Source: Symbiodinium natans
Taxonomy: Eukaryota > Sar > Dinophyceae > Suessiales > Symbiodiniaceae
Length of the DNA stretch: 45,983 nt
NCBI GenBank assembly: GCA_905221605.1
Contig: CAJNDS010000444.1
Location: 93,397-139,379, forward strand
Direction of reading: 5' to 3'
Shown here: piece by piece, positions 30,401-40,555 of the stretch
How positions within the stretch are numbered: position 1 is the stretch's first letter
How the letters are laid out: each line of letters begins with the position of its first letter
Notes under the pieces: generated by a model
The model's input: only the letters and a program-made list of their open reading frames with translations
What the model was told of the DNA's origin: nothing
The model's database searches: none
Position numbers and translations under genes: made by a program

Positions 30401-33400
30401 ACATCTCCCATGAAGTTCTCTCTCCAGCGGTTACGCCTTAAAAGGAATAAATTCGGAATGCGTTCACCTTGTTCTCTTTACGCAGCCTGTTGATAATGGT
30501 ACAATAGAGAAGGATGACAAAGACCCCATAATTGTACTTTGTTTAGCGGGCCTTTTGGCCCACATTAAAGATAGCATAAAACGGCGATAAAGAACGCATG
30601 CGCCTTTAAACATGTTTAAGTCATGCTTTTTCCTCTTGTCTTTTTCTTTCGTTCGATAGGGCCCACAGCAAAGGATTGCTTGATTCCAAGCCCTGCGCGT
30701 TTCAGGATGTAGGGGCACTAGTTTATCCACTCTTCAGCAGAGCAAGTGTGGTGAGAATTAAAACCGGATTTCGAGCTGCTCTCTTCGCTTTGTGCTTTTT
30801 TGGCCGAGCTTGCAACTGATCAGCACGCATTTTTGCAAGTTCGTTCTCAGCAGATAACGATGAAGAACTGTATGCTCGAATTTCTTAGGGGTGCTGACAA
30901 GCATTTTCATCGCCCCAGGCTTGAGAACTCCAAGGAAACCTTCTTCTTCAAAGCAAAGGTATGCTCTGCAGTTCAGTCCTTAACTTCACAGGCTAATATG
31001 GCAGACAAACACTAGTATATTTCGTGTGTGACATGCTTGGCCACTCCGGAATTAAAGCGTCGAATGAATCTGCCCAAGAAGCGCTCCACCACCACCCGAA
31101 TAGAGTGAGGCATTTCATCCTGAGCCTAGATCACACGACGTTATACAGACTTATAAAGGTTTAGAGTTCAGGTTATTTCCGCTGGCCCCCTGCTTGGAGG
31201 TCGGAAGCATTTGTTCCGCCTACCGCCCACGCCACTCTCACCAATTTCCCCCCCTCCTTTCCCCCCCCCCTCTTCCCCCCCCCCTCCTTTCCACCCCTCC
31301 TTCCCCCCCCCCTCCTTTCACCCCCCCCCTCCCCCTCCCTTCCGCCCCCTCCTTTCCCCCTCTAGAGTGGTGTTGGCACAACCCCCCCCCCCCCCCCCCC
31401 GCCCCCGCCTATCTTTTGGACCCCTGTTTTTGCCTCTGGTTTTGGGCTCCAGCACGCCTCCCCCCCGCCCCGCTTGAGATGTAACCTGCGCATTATCAGG
31501 CTCAAGACTCAAGACTCGTGACTAGTGGGAACTCGGGCCAAGCCACGGCATGCCAGGTTGTCTGAATTCCACACTTCACTGGTCAGATTTCAGCCAGCCC
31601 CCAATTCATAAACTCAGATAAATGTCATGTCGTATGACGATAGTGGCGGCCTCGAGATTAAACCTGCAAGAACCTCGGCAAAGCGCGCAGTATCGATTTA
31701 CATTCACAGAGTTTATAAAGCAGAACCGGTCAGCAGTAAGATTGTTGCAACTAAACAGACACCAAGACACACTCGAAAAAGCACTTATAGATTAGAGTTG
31801 AATGGATTATAAAGTATGTTGTCCAGCTTCAAAAAACAAGCTAATTTCATGTCCCGATTTATATCTGCATTTACAGATTGTTAGTTGCAAATGGGTTTAA
31901 GTAGGTAGAAATAGTTATAAATAGTTGCAAATAGTTACAAATAGTTACAAATAGTTACAAATAGTTACAAATAGTTCGAAATAAAGAAACAGCACGGCCA
32001 ACATAGATTCACACGTGCTGGTGACATGGACGTATTATCATCGTGCCGGCATGGATGCTTCGGATATTCGCACTCATTGGGCGCAATCATGGTGCGGGCA
32101 TGGATGCTCTGGTTGCTCTGGCCACTCGCACGGAAAAGTGTCGTACATAGTGAGGTTTGCAGCACAGCAGGCATAGGAAACCTTAGCAAACAGCGTGCAG
32201 ATTCATGGTTTTTGAGAGGTCTCCGAGCTGAAAACGCAATGATGGCTAATATTGATCTGGAATCGCGGACCTCGCCTACCACATCGAAGTTTCCCGCTCC
32301 CAAAACAAGGAGAGCAAAATCGCCGAAAACCCTTCTCAATGCTTTCTTGAAGAACAGAGCTCTCCTTGTTGCACATGCTGCACCAGCAATCACCGCCATC
32401 ACGTTGCCATGTGCTCAGGCCACAGATTGCACTTCCTTTGCTAGAGACTGTGGCCGTGAAGTGCGCTGTTCGTAGTGTGTCGTGTAAATGGAGCCAACTT
32501 GATTCACGGTGCCCCTGTCAGCAGGGTAGTTTTATAATGTCGGCCTGGTTTCAGGTATGTACCTCGACTGATCTCTCATGCAGATCTTTGGGCTCTAGCT
32601 GCCAACGTGGCCATCAAGGCGCAGTGCCCAGCGACCACAAGCCCTTGTAAGTTCCCTTTTCCTTCCTATGGGATGCCGCCGGGATGCAGTGTGCAAGCGA
32701 AGTTGCAAACGTCTTCAGCAGAGGATCGCTCAAACAAGCGTGACGTGCTTCATCATGCTACGAGTCGCTCTGATCTAGTCAAGGTGCCTGCAAATCGTAT
32801 CGTCACAAGTTGCCAAGGTCATGGGAGGTCCAGAGATCACCACACGCTTTGGACGCTTAGACGCTGGACACTTTGTGCACCTTAAGTTGCTCAAGAGCGG
32901 TATCTCTGGAGAGCAAGGTCTGGGTGTTTGGAAGCAGCCTGGCTCTCTGAGGCGGGTCACCTCAACGAGGGCGTGTCCACAGCGGCGGGGCGGCTTCCGG
33001 ACAGCTGTGGCTCAAAAACGGTCAATTCAGAACTTCGAAGCTTCCAGCGTGACCTTCAGACCATGCAGACACGTAAGTCTCGCACTGTTCACCTTGCTTG
33101 TATGAGTACTCTTGCAACAGGTGATGCACGGTGTCTCCATGCCATGGCCTATGATGTGGTGCATGCGAGGGTGCGTGTGACTTTCATAGTCTTGTTCGCA
33201 GGCGCCCTCATTTCTCTCGACACTTGGTTTTGCTCACCGGGCCGCAAATTCACTCACTCATTTCACGCATTTGATTCACTTCTTTCGCTTCGTTTGTAAA
33301 TTAGTTCATTGGTTTTCTTCACACACTTATAAGATTATTGCATTCACTTCGCTACTCTATTAATCTCATTCACCCTGCTCTCTTCACTTTCAGTAAAAGC

Positions 33401-35247
33401 ATTCAGTGTGTGAACGCAGAGAACGGAGTGAATCCAGTACACAAAACGGACCCGCTCTCAACGCAGCGTGCGTGCGAGCGCGTGAGAATGCGCGCGTGCT
33501 TGCGTGCGTGCAAGCATGCATGTGCGCGTGTGCGTGTCTGCGTGTCGGTGTGTATGTTGTCTGTGTCTGTGTCTCTGGGTGTGTGTGTGTGTGTGTGCGC
33601 GCGTGTGTTCGGGTGCCGATTTCAGGACGGAGACAAAGATGCAAGGCATCTTAGGGACATATTCTATCCCAAGGCTGGTTTGTGGCTTGTACTCACCCAG
33701 CCTCGCTTTTTTATAAGCGGCATGTTGAAGCCTTGTGTTGGCGACCTTTCTGTGCGCAGGGCTTCGATGACAAAGCGATCGTTGCTCTTTCCGGCGCTCA
33801 CACCGTCGGGTGGGCTGAAGCATGCAGAAGCTGACTGCAGATGCCACTGCAGACGGCATATGGTCGCATGGCCTGACAAGGAGCTGTCACTTGGACCGCT
33901 CTGGTTTCGACGGAGCTTGGACAGCAGCTTGGCCCTCGGCTCCTCGGATCACTGAATCTCAGAGTGCACACCGTTCTCACGCGTCGTACCTTAGGACAAG
34001 CTTAAGTTTGACAATACGTACTTCAAGGCCTGTGCTGTCGGCCAAGAGACTTGACGTGTCTCTCATGCGCCATTGCTGGCTAATCCGCGTGTGGCACTTG
34101 CAGCAGGACTTGCTGCACAGAAGTTGGTCGTCCGAGACCACAAGTAGAGGGAACCCACAGTTCCGGCATCTTGGCCACAGACGCAAGATATGTGAGCTAC
34201 TAGTAACTAGTAGTTACTGTCGCTTGCAAATTAGTCAGAAGATGGCGTGAAGGTCGCAGAATTGGGCTCTTATTTGATTTGCCGGGCGTGACCTCTCGGG
34301 TGGCAACCTTTCAGGGAATAGGGTTGACCCTAAAGAAACCCTATTCCCTAAAAGGTTACCACCCCAGAGTAGGTCACGCCCGCCTTCAATTTTATTTGGT
34401 TTTCAGGTGTGCAGAGTCCAAGACCATGATGCTGACAACGGCGATCGTCTCAGCATCCGGTTTAGACCATGCGAAGCTTCTGCCGCGCAATGTCTGAGCT
34501 TTTTCTTTTGCTACCGCTGGGTTCTTCGGCTGTTCGTTGTGAGGTCGCCTTGAGCATCACGACACGGCATGTAAGTGGACTTTTTCCTGGAAAGCAAAAT
34601 GCTTTGAAAGAAAATCGTCAGGGAAATTCCAGTGTTCTGCACTTCCATCCTGACTTCCACCTGTATATTTGACTTCACTTTGCCTCTGCAAACCCAAGTT
34701 GCATCATCCCCGCCCTTCCAAGACACGGCACTTTTCATCGACTAGTCGCTATTTTGTTTTTCTGGTTCGGGCTGGGGCTCGTTCGCCTCCTACTTTGCCT
34801 GGCACGTTACAGGACATGGCGCTGGTCAATGATCCCGACTTCAAAAGGTATGTCCGACCCTGAATTCTCATGCTGCGAGGGCGGCCGTCACTTTTGCTGA
34901 ATGTCCACTTGGACAAAGGTCATCCAGTTCGCCGATGACCAAAAGTCTTGGTTTTCGGAGTTCGACAAGGTGCCACCCAGTCATGAAGAGGCAGCAACAG
35001 CAAGGCGTCGTAACGTTCAGATGACAGCAACATTTTGCAGTTGGTTGCACATTGCATATGCCATAACACATCATAGCAAATTGTGTGTGAGCATACGCCG
35101 CAGAACCTTAGACAACGAGACAAAACAAGCAGCTGGAGAGCTGGCTGGGTGCATAGGGTTGAATTTGATGGCGCTGTCCTTTGTAGACAGAACGAGACGG
35201 ATTTTAGTCGCGCAAGGCTTGGATGCGTTTGCAAGAGCTCGGTTGCA
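24664..35247 (+). CDS. PDZ-class I heme peroxidase, tandem copy 2 (24 exons found)
   Basis: A paralogue of the gene at 4795-21944, same strand, same domain order and same exon phases. All catalytic motifs are kept: VRLSWHDAG, VALSGAH, RSGFDGAW and FDN. Exon lengths match copy 1 except exon 1 (51 against 36 nt) and exon 22 (34 against 28 nt). The counterpart of exon 13 (7160-7194) was not found in the 2.7 kb between 29843 and 32554, so it is diverged, lost, or missed by eye. Donors are 14 GC, 8 GT and 2 GA. All acceptors are AG before G. Intron sizes are unrelated to copy 1, which shows that the duplication is old and the introns change faster than the exons. It probably has the same role, H2O2 reduction in a scaffolded complex; location is unknown. 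Confidence 0.83.
25183..25620 (+). repeat. T/G-rich (CTTGTTTTG)n minisatellite
   Basis: Units of 9-10 bp (TTGTTTTG, CTTGTTTTG, CTTGTTTCG) followed by a GTTGGTTGTTTGG phase. It lies in intron 3 of copy 2. The Phe/Cys/Leu-rich ORFs in three frames are repeat translations. Confidence 0.93.
25751..26073 (+). repeat. Four dispersed copies of CTCGGTATTTACA
   Basis: The 13-mer occurs at about 25752, 25902, 26019 and 26060, usually followed by G. The first two share a longer left flank (CGAAACCTCGGTATTTACA). Spacing is irregular (41-150 bp) and the sequences between copies differ, so this is not a simple tandem array. Confidence 0.8.
26404..26745 (+). repeat. 13-bp minisatellite GGTGGTTTTTGCG
   Basis: The left part is variable (GTGGGTGGTTTTT forms); from about 26590 the 13-bp unit becomes nearly perfect. 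It encodes Trp/Phe/Val/Gly-rich chance ORFs. Confidence 0.92.
27570..32999 (+). CDS. Gene copy 2, exons 9-16: N-terminal half of peroxidase
   Basis: Exons: 27570-27619, 29361-29398, 29675-29704, 29802-29842, (exon 13 not found), 32555-32618, 32818-32862, 32952-32999. Products: VEDLEKLLRRKECGPI; MVRLSWHDAGIYNG (distal Arg, Trp, His); ADGCPNAALR; GGEHALAANAGLL; YVPRLISHADLWALAANVAIK; VMGGPEITTRFGRLD; AGHLNEGVSTAAGRLP. Exon 16 ends at a GA donor (GACAGC), exactly as in copy 1. The introns at 27620-29360 and 29843-32554 are long and contain no family-like sequence that I recognise, apart from simple repeats. Confidence 0.82.
31243..31400 (+). repeat. Pyrimidine (C/T) tract
   Basis: Long runs of C with TT and TCC interruptions, giving Pro/Ser-rich chance ORFs. 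Intronic in copy 2. Confidence 0.9.
31908..31981 (+). repeat. 10-bp repeat AAATAGTTAC
   Basis: About seven consecutive units, the first two with T or G variants. Intronic in copy 2. Confidence 0.92.
33536..33605 (+). repeat. Imperfect GT/GC dinucleotide tract
   Basis: A (GT)n-rich tract with GTCTGT variants just upstream of exon 17 of copy 2, in the small counterpart of the intron that hosts the retroelement in copy 1. Confidence 0.85.
33626..35247 (+). CDS. Gene copy 2, exons 17-25: C-terminal half of peroxidase
   Basis: Exons: 33626-33673, 33760-33809, 33881-33923, 33995-34027, 34107-34129, 34407-34440, 34813-34851, 34919-34969, 35217-35247. Products: DGDKDARHLRDIFYPK; GFDDKAIVALSGAHTVG (proximal His); SCHLDRSGFDGAWT; DKLKFDNTYFK; DLLHRSW; CAESKTMMLTT; DMALVNDPDFKRY; VIQFADDQKSWFSEFDK; AWMRLQELGC. 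Exon 22 has two codons more than in copy 1. The intron at 34130-34406 carries a 100-bp hairpin. The last exon and stop codon were not identified. Confidence 0.85.
34283..34382 (+). repeat. 100-bp near-perfect inverted repeat (hairpin, MITE-like)
   Basis: Outer arms CGGGCGTGACCT and AGGTCACGCCCG are exact complements. Pairing continues inward through GGTGGCAACCTTTCAGGGAATAGGGTT-type arms to a small loop around GACCCTAAAG. A 7-bp TTATTTG lies on both sides but not directly adjacent, so a target duplication is uncertain. It sits in intron 21 of copy 2 and is absent from copy 1. Confidence 0.88.
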
Positions 35248-37079
35248 GTCCCAAGCTCAGCCGAAGTGCGGCTGGTTCGCTGGTTCGTGATGTGCACTCC
35301 GAAAGGCAAAGAGGCCTGTTCCGAATGGAAGTTTGTGGAGATGTGCTTGTCAAGGCGAGCTGCGCGATGTCCTCTGAGTCAGCCAGAATAACATAGTGTG
35401 GCGCTTTGGGCCAAGGTGGGGATATATGTGTAATTGTCATGTATTCGTTCGTACATTGGCCAGGGCAGGGAGGCCCTGCCAACACATGAAAGAGTACACA
35501 GGCTGCACTCCTGTTGCACTTGCAGAAGCTGCAGTGCAAGCTTCCAGCAAGCTGTCGATGTTTTGCAGCGAATGCAGCGAACGCAGCGAATGCAGCGAGG
35601 CACGGCCACCTGAAGCTTTTGTGCCCTTGGACTCCTTGCGCAAGTTGCGGCGCCACATGGCGCCACCTTCTCTGAAAGAGAGTCAGCGTCAGCATGCGCC
35701 AGCGTGTGCAATGCGAATGTGCTTGTTGCTGCTTGTTGGTTGTTAGGGGCCCGGAGCTTTGTAAATCGTGTAACCCTGAAGTCTTGAGACACCCTGAACG
35801 TCGGCAATACTGCGAAGATCTGCGAAGCACGTCGGCATCTTGCAGCAGCTGAAGGAGTTCCTCAGCAGAGTTTCACTCCAGATGCCTTCTCCACATTTGT
35901 CCGCTACATCTCAGCTATACCACTTTGTATGGCAAAATCATTCCGTGGCCATGGGTACCTGGTTTCAAGCATGAAGCTCAGCCGACTAAGCTCGCCCGAC
36001 AAAGACGTTGTTTTCTGGACAGGTGGCACGTGAACACGGGCAGGACCGCACGTACGTGGCTGGGAAAGTCGTAGGCATGTTCCGTGTTTGGCAGTGCTGT
36101 CTGCCGATGTCTGCCGTTATGCTTGGTATTTGTTGCATGGCGCCAAAGCTGCTGCAATTTCCTGCACATGTGCCGCACCTGTGTGCCGATTTCCCCTTTC
36201 ACAGCCTTCGTTCTGTTTTTGGTTTCTTTCATCTTTTCACAGCATGCGGCTCGTGAAGAACCATTTTGGAACAACCAGAAAAACGGCAGCGCGGCCAAAA
36301 CTAAGGCAGGTGCTTAGTGTTGTGGATGTTTGGTGGCTTTGGTTTGGTCGTCGGGCGCTTTGGGAGGATTCCTCAGACTCAGATGTCTCAGATCCGGAAC
36401 TCAAATCGAAACCCCAAATTGCAGCAAACTTGAATAACACCAACAAAACCTTCGACGTCCTTTCCCTTCCCCAAGAAGCCTTCAAGAAGCAAGACTTACT
36501 AGGAGCAACCAGTAGCTACAGTACCCATCTGAGTGAACACCGATTATGATTAGATGATTCGAGCGTGCACCGTGCCACCTGTCCGAATTCAGGTGGTTTC
36601 TGACAAAGCCGTGAAATCCACTTCAGTTCAACAGGTGACACAGATCCGTGCCGCAAGAAAAGTTGCAACTGCACAATGGGTACGTCACTGAGTCATGTGA
36701 GTCATGTAGACCACGGAGCTATCGCAAGAGCTCGCTGCAGCCATTCTGCGTCAAGACGTCCTGGCAAATCATGAGGGCAGCAGAGAATTTTTTGGTACCC
36801 CCGCGCCCCAAAAACCTACGTTTCCATATGCTCTGCCCTGAAGTCCGACAGATCGGCCTCCCAGTTTGGTCATGGTAGGGTGTTCTTAATTAATTCATTA
36901 AATCTTTTACTAAATTGCTCTAGTTTGTCTAATGTAATTGATTTAATTACATTTGTTGACTTCGTTGATTCCAAAAAAGCTTACAGCAATTCACATAATT
37001 TGATCCACTCAGCAATCGCTCGAGTGAGTGCTCCAACACAAGTGACCTGAACAATTTGCTCGAGATCGTGGATTGCTAT
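35248..37079. other. Region downstream of copy 2, no firm gene
   Basis: The final exon of copy 2 should be here. An ORF ending 36549 has an acidic, Ser-rich stretch (EDSSDSDVSDPELKSK) and could be an exon, but no family is evident. A GAATGCAGCGAACGCAGC microrepeat lies at about 35570-35600. Confidence 0.4.
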
Positions 37080-37745
37080 GATTTTTAATAAGACTCCTAT
37101 TAGTCTTACTTGGGTTCCTATTAAATTTAATAGGATTCATAGGTTCGTATGAATTCAATACGAATCCTATTTAAATCAATAGGAACCCCATGAAAATGAA
37201 TGAGAACCCTATTGAAATTAATACGAATGTTTTTTTAAAAACTAAGTAAGAATTCTGGTAGAATGAATAGGAATCTGGTTAAATATGTAGAAGCTCATTA
37301 AATGAATAGGTCTCCTATTAAAGTTTCTTGGAGTCTTAAATTCAGAGGAATCATAGGGAGCCCATTGAAATGAAATGGTGCCCTTTTGATTTCACAGGCA
37401 AGGTTTTTAAATTCATAGGAACCCTACAAAAAACTCTATGAATTCTTTCAAGCGTAACAGGAATCCGTTTTAAAATGAAGATGAATCCTATTAAGATTAA
37501 GAGGAACGAATAAAATTCTATAAAAACGCAATGTGAACCCTTTAAAACAATAAGAGTCGTACTGTTATGAACCCTATTAAAATTTTCAGTTAATAGGATT
37601 GCTATTAAAAGAATTAAGTATTGCAAAAATTAATTGGAGTCTAATTGACATGAATAGGGAACAGGATTCAAAATAATAGGAGCACTGTTGAAACTAATAG
37701 GAATCTTATGAAAATTAATAGGAACCTTTTTAACATGAGTGAGAA
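37080..37745 (+). repeat. AT-rich palindromic AATAGGATTCCTATT-type repeat block
   Basis: About 650 bp of imperfect, closely spaced copies of GAATAGGAATCCTATTAAA. Both the motif and its complement occur on the same strand, so the block can form many small hairpins. It belongs to the same family as 21480-21720. Confidence 0.8.
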
Positions 37746-38540
37746 ACCGTTTTGACGAAATGAATTCGCTGTTGTTTCTTTTGCCGTTTTGCAATCAGTA
37801 CCATTTTAGAGATAACAACAGTCACTTGTGCGCGCGTGCGCGTGCGTGCGCGTGCACGCATGTGTGGAAGCGACTCGTCCTTTTGCTTGGAGATCACGGC
37901 TTTCGCCTGATTGACCACGCAGCAATGCGGATTCCAGGAGTGCCGCCCCAAATCAAACAAGCCTTGCCTGTAGGGCTCAAGATCATGTATCATCTACGTG
38001 TGGTTGTGCCGTTTACTTCAGACGATCGCGAGCAGCTAGCAGGAAGATCCCCAAGATAACTCCAGTACACGGACCTAGGGGCCAAGCCCCAAACCTCCAA
38101 AATTGCACAAGGTTCGCCCAGCCATACATCAGCAAAACGAAATTTGCCCACTTCTAAAAATCGTGCAGCTTGCCGGTGGCAGCGGGTGATTTGCACTGCG
38201 GTACAGGCTGATGCTGCTTAAGGTTTGGCTTCAAGCTTCGGGTTCGGTTGTGGTTGGGGCGAGCCGGCTTGATCGAACTTAAATTGTCAAGCTTCACCGG
38301 TTTGTTCTCGGGTTTTAAGGGAGCCCTTTGGAGAAAGGGGTGATGATTGGACTAAATGAGTTTGATCTGATGTCATCCCCAAACCCCCGCCAGGGCTGCC
38401 GTCATGCTTAAGGTTTAGGCATCAGACGACGACTGAAAGCATGAGCGGGCCTCTCGCAGCCTCTTGCAGTATTACAGCATGTGGAAATACACAGCTTATT
38501 GAATTCTTGCTTTCAGCTGCATTCTGACTTGCTCGCAGCT
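37746..38540. other. No recognisable gene
   Basis: It contains a GC dinucleotide-like run (GCGCGTGCGCGTGCGTGC near 37830) and plain sequence. The ORF at 37739-38059 has no family features. Confidence 0.4.
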
Positions 38541-38985
38541 ATGCCAGACAGAAGTCACGAAGCTGTTACATCTCGATTGTGTCAATTTGATTCAGCAATA
38601 TTCAGCAAAATCTAAAGCCGTACCGTTGCAAAGCAAGAACTCCCCAAGCATACCTAGTATTTGCTGCACCTTAGGCAGTGATGGGGCCACGCGGGTTGCG
38701 ATGGAAGTGGTGAACGAGTGTGATCGTTTGTACTTGGCCAGCCACCAGCAATGCGTCAACGCAAGTTTGCGAGACGTTGGTTTCTCCACTGTTTGTTGCG
38801 ATTTGTGCAATGGAGAGATCAAAACTGGGTTTTTCGTTGTGGTCATGCAGTGCAAGCACACCTTCCACAAGCATTGTTTCCACAATCATTTCTCGAGTTT
38901 GCCGACGGGCCCGACGGACCTGCAATCAGATGGCAGACCAAGCAACCAGGCCCTGCGTGACAAAAGAAAGCTGTTCTGCCAGTAA
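38541..38985 (+). CDS. Probable RING-H2 zinc-finger coding fragment
   Basis: The open frame includes LHLDCVNLIQQYSAKS, a middle part (EVVNECDRLYLASHQQ) and CCDLCNGEIKTGFF, then VVVMQCKHTFHKHC. The last two fit the first two metal-ligand pairs of a RING-H2 finger: C-x2-C, then C-x-H-x2-H-x2-C. The final C-x2-C pair is missing before the stop at 38983-38985, so the domain is either completed in another exon or broken. A C-terminal RING after a helical stretch recalls vacuolar-sorting (HOPS/CORVET) subunits, but that is only a resemblance. RING domains usually recruit E2 enzymes or act structurally. The start shown is where the plausible frame opens, not a proven boundary. Confidence 0.45.
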
Positions 38986-40555
38986 TCCACTCGGTATGTC
39001 TTTAGGACTTCTTTAGGTATTCGAGTGACAAGGCATTGTCGCACCAGTCTGCCCTCAACCTACATATATATATATATATGTGTGTGTATATACAATTCTA
39101 GATCCATCCAGGCCCTACGGATTCCTGATCAAATCTGGTCAATCTGATTCTCAAAGCCGGATTGTCAGGAGGCGTTCGAGGATGCTGAAAGTGTTGCACC
39201 AGTGATCGCAACGAGGAGGTTGGGGCGCTGCAAAACTCCTAGCATTTCACAGCAGTCGACGTTTCAACTCAGCACAGGGTGTTGCAGGAGTGCAGGTGAA
39301 CCATGGTGAAATTGTGGAAATTTGTAGAACCTGAGGCGCCCACTTCTATGTCCCGCTCCGTCCTGTGCAAGCAGCTTGGTGTTCGGCTGGGCTCAGCCAT
39401 CGAGGGAGCATCGAGGTGACATGACGTGACGGCGCAAAGCGGCTGACGAGGTTTAGGAAGTTTAGGGGGCCACTGTGGGGCTTCAAGAGCCGCTCACGGA
39501 GCTCACGAGTTGCTCATTTCTACAAAACGTAGATGACAGCTTGACATAGTTGTACGGTTGCTCGCCAAAGAATTATCTCAAGACCATGCCTTCAGCCGTT
39601 TGTGTAGATAGCGCGCTGCACAAGTGGCAAGATGACTTTTGATGACTTTGGTATGCTGGCGTTGCGACATGGAATGAACCATTGGCTTCCCGGAAACAGC
39701 TGTACCTCGAACTCCGAGTCATTTGCCATTTCGCGCGTATCCTTCAAGCATTCCATGACCAGGACAAAAGAGAGAAGGGGTGACCCTGCAGGGTCGAGTC
39801 TTGCTTCTCTCGAATCGTGTTACTTTGTGTTCGTCGAGGGCTTCAGCTCTGGTATTCCTTAGCCTTCGCTGCCTTCGCTCGTGGGACTATGCAAAGACAT
39901 GTCTCTCGCAAGGTGCTTTTCGCCGTTCTTCTCGGTTCTTGCTGTTGCCAGGAATGCAGACGCTCAAACGGGATGGCGGCGGCGGCATAGCCAACGACTT
40001 CACAACGATGCGGATGGCCTCAGGACTTGGATGAGTGTGCAATTGATATTGAAGCTTGGCACGTGGCACCTGCCCACGAGCGGCAGGTTCTCGATTCAGC
40101 CCCTGGCCGGCAAACTCAGACGACCAGTTGACATCAGAAACAAAGAAAGGGGCTTCGGATATCCCGACAGTCGACAACCGCCCAGGCAAGGGTGACGAGC
40201 GCTGTGCTCCAGGTGATATTGTGTAGGTCGCAAGCTTAGGAGTTGACCATGCGACACATCAACACACGTGGGTGCTTTGAACGCTTCGCGTTCGCTTGGC
40301 GTTGGCTCAAGCTTTCAGCCGTGCAGCTTAATGTGTGCGGAACTTTCGCCTTCAGCTGTCTGCCACTTAGCTCGCTCGTGTTTGTTTAGGCTGAGTGAGC
40401 GATTGAGAGAGATAGAGAGAGAGGTAGGGCAAACCCTGCAGAAGAAGAATAAGAAGAGAAGGAGTTTTTGGATTTTGTCACAGAACAGTGATATCCCTTG
40501 CGCGGTCGGCAGGCAGATCAAAGCATGGTACTGGAAGCTGTGAGTTGCTGTTGCA
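38986..40555. other. No recognisable gene
   Basis: It holds an (AT)n run at 39063-39080 with a GTGTGTATA tail. TTGGCTCAAG near 40303 matches the last bases of the dinoflagellate spliced leader, but the match is too short to call. Confidence 0.4.

Noticed and set aside
36005-36060. GACAAAGACGTTGTT as another exon-18-type peroxidase exon
   Set aside because: Similarity to the DKDIVAL part ends after 15 bases; the SGAH motif with the proximal His does not follow.
40300-40312. Relic of the dinoflagellate spliced leader (TTGGCTCAAG)
   Set aside because: Only about ten bases match the end of the leader; the CCGTAGCCATTT part is absent, so chance is likely.
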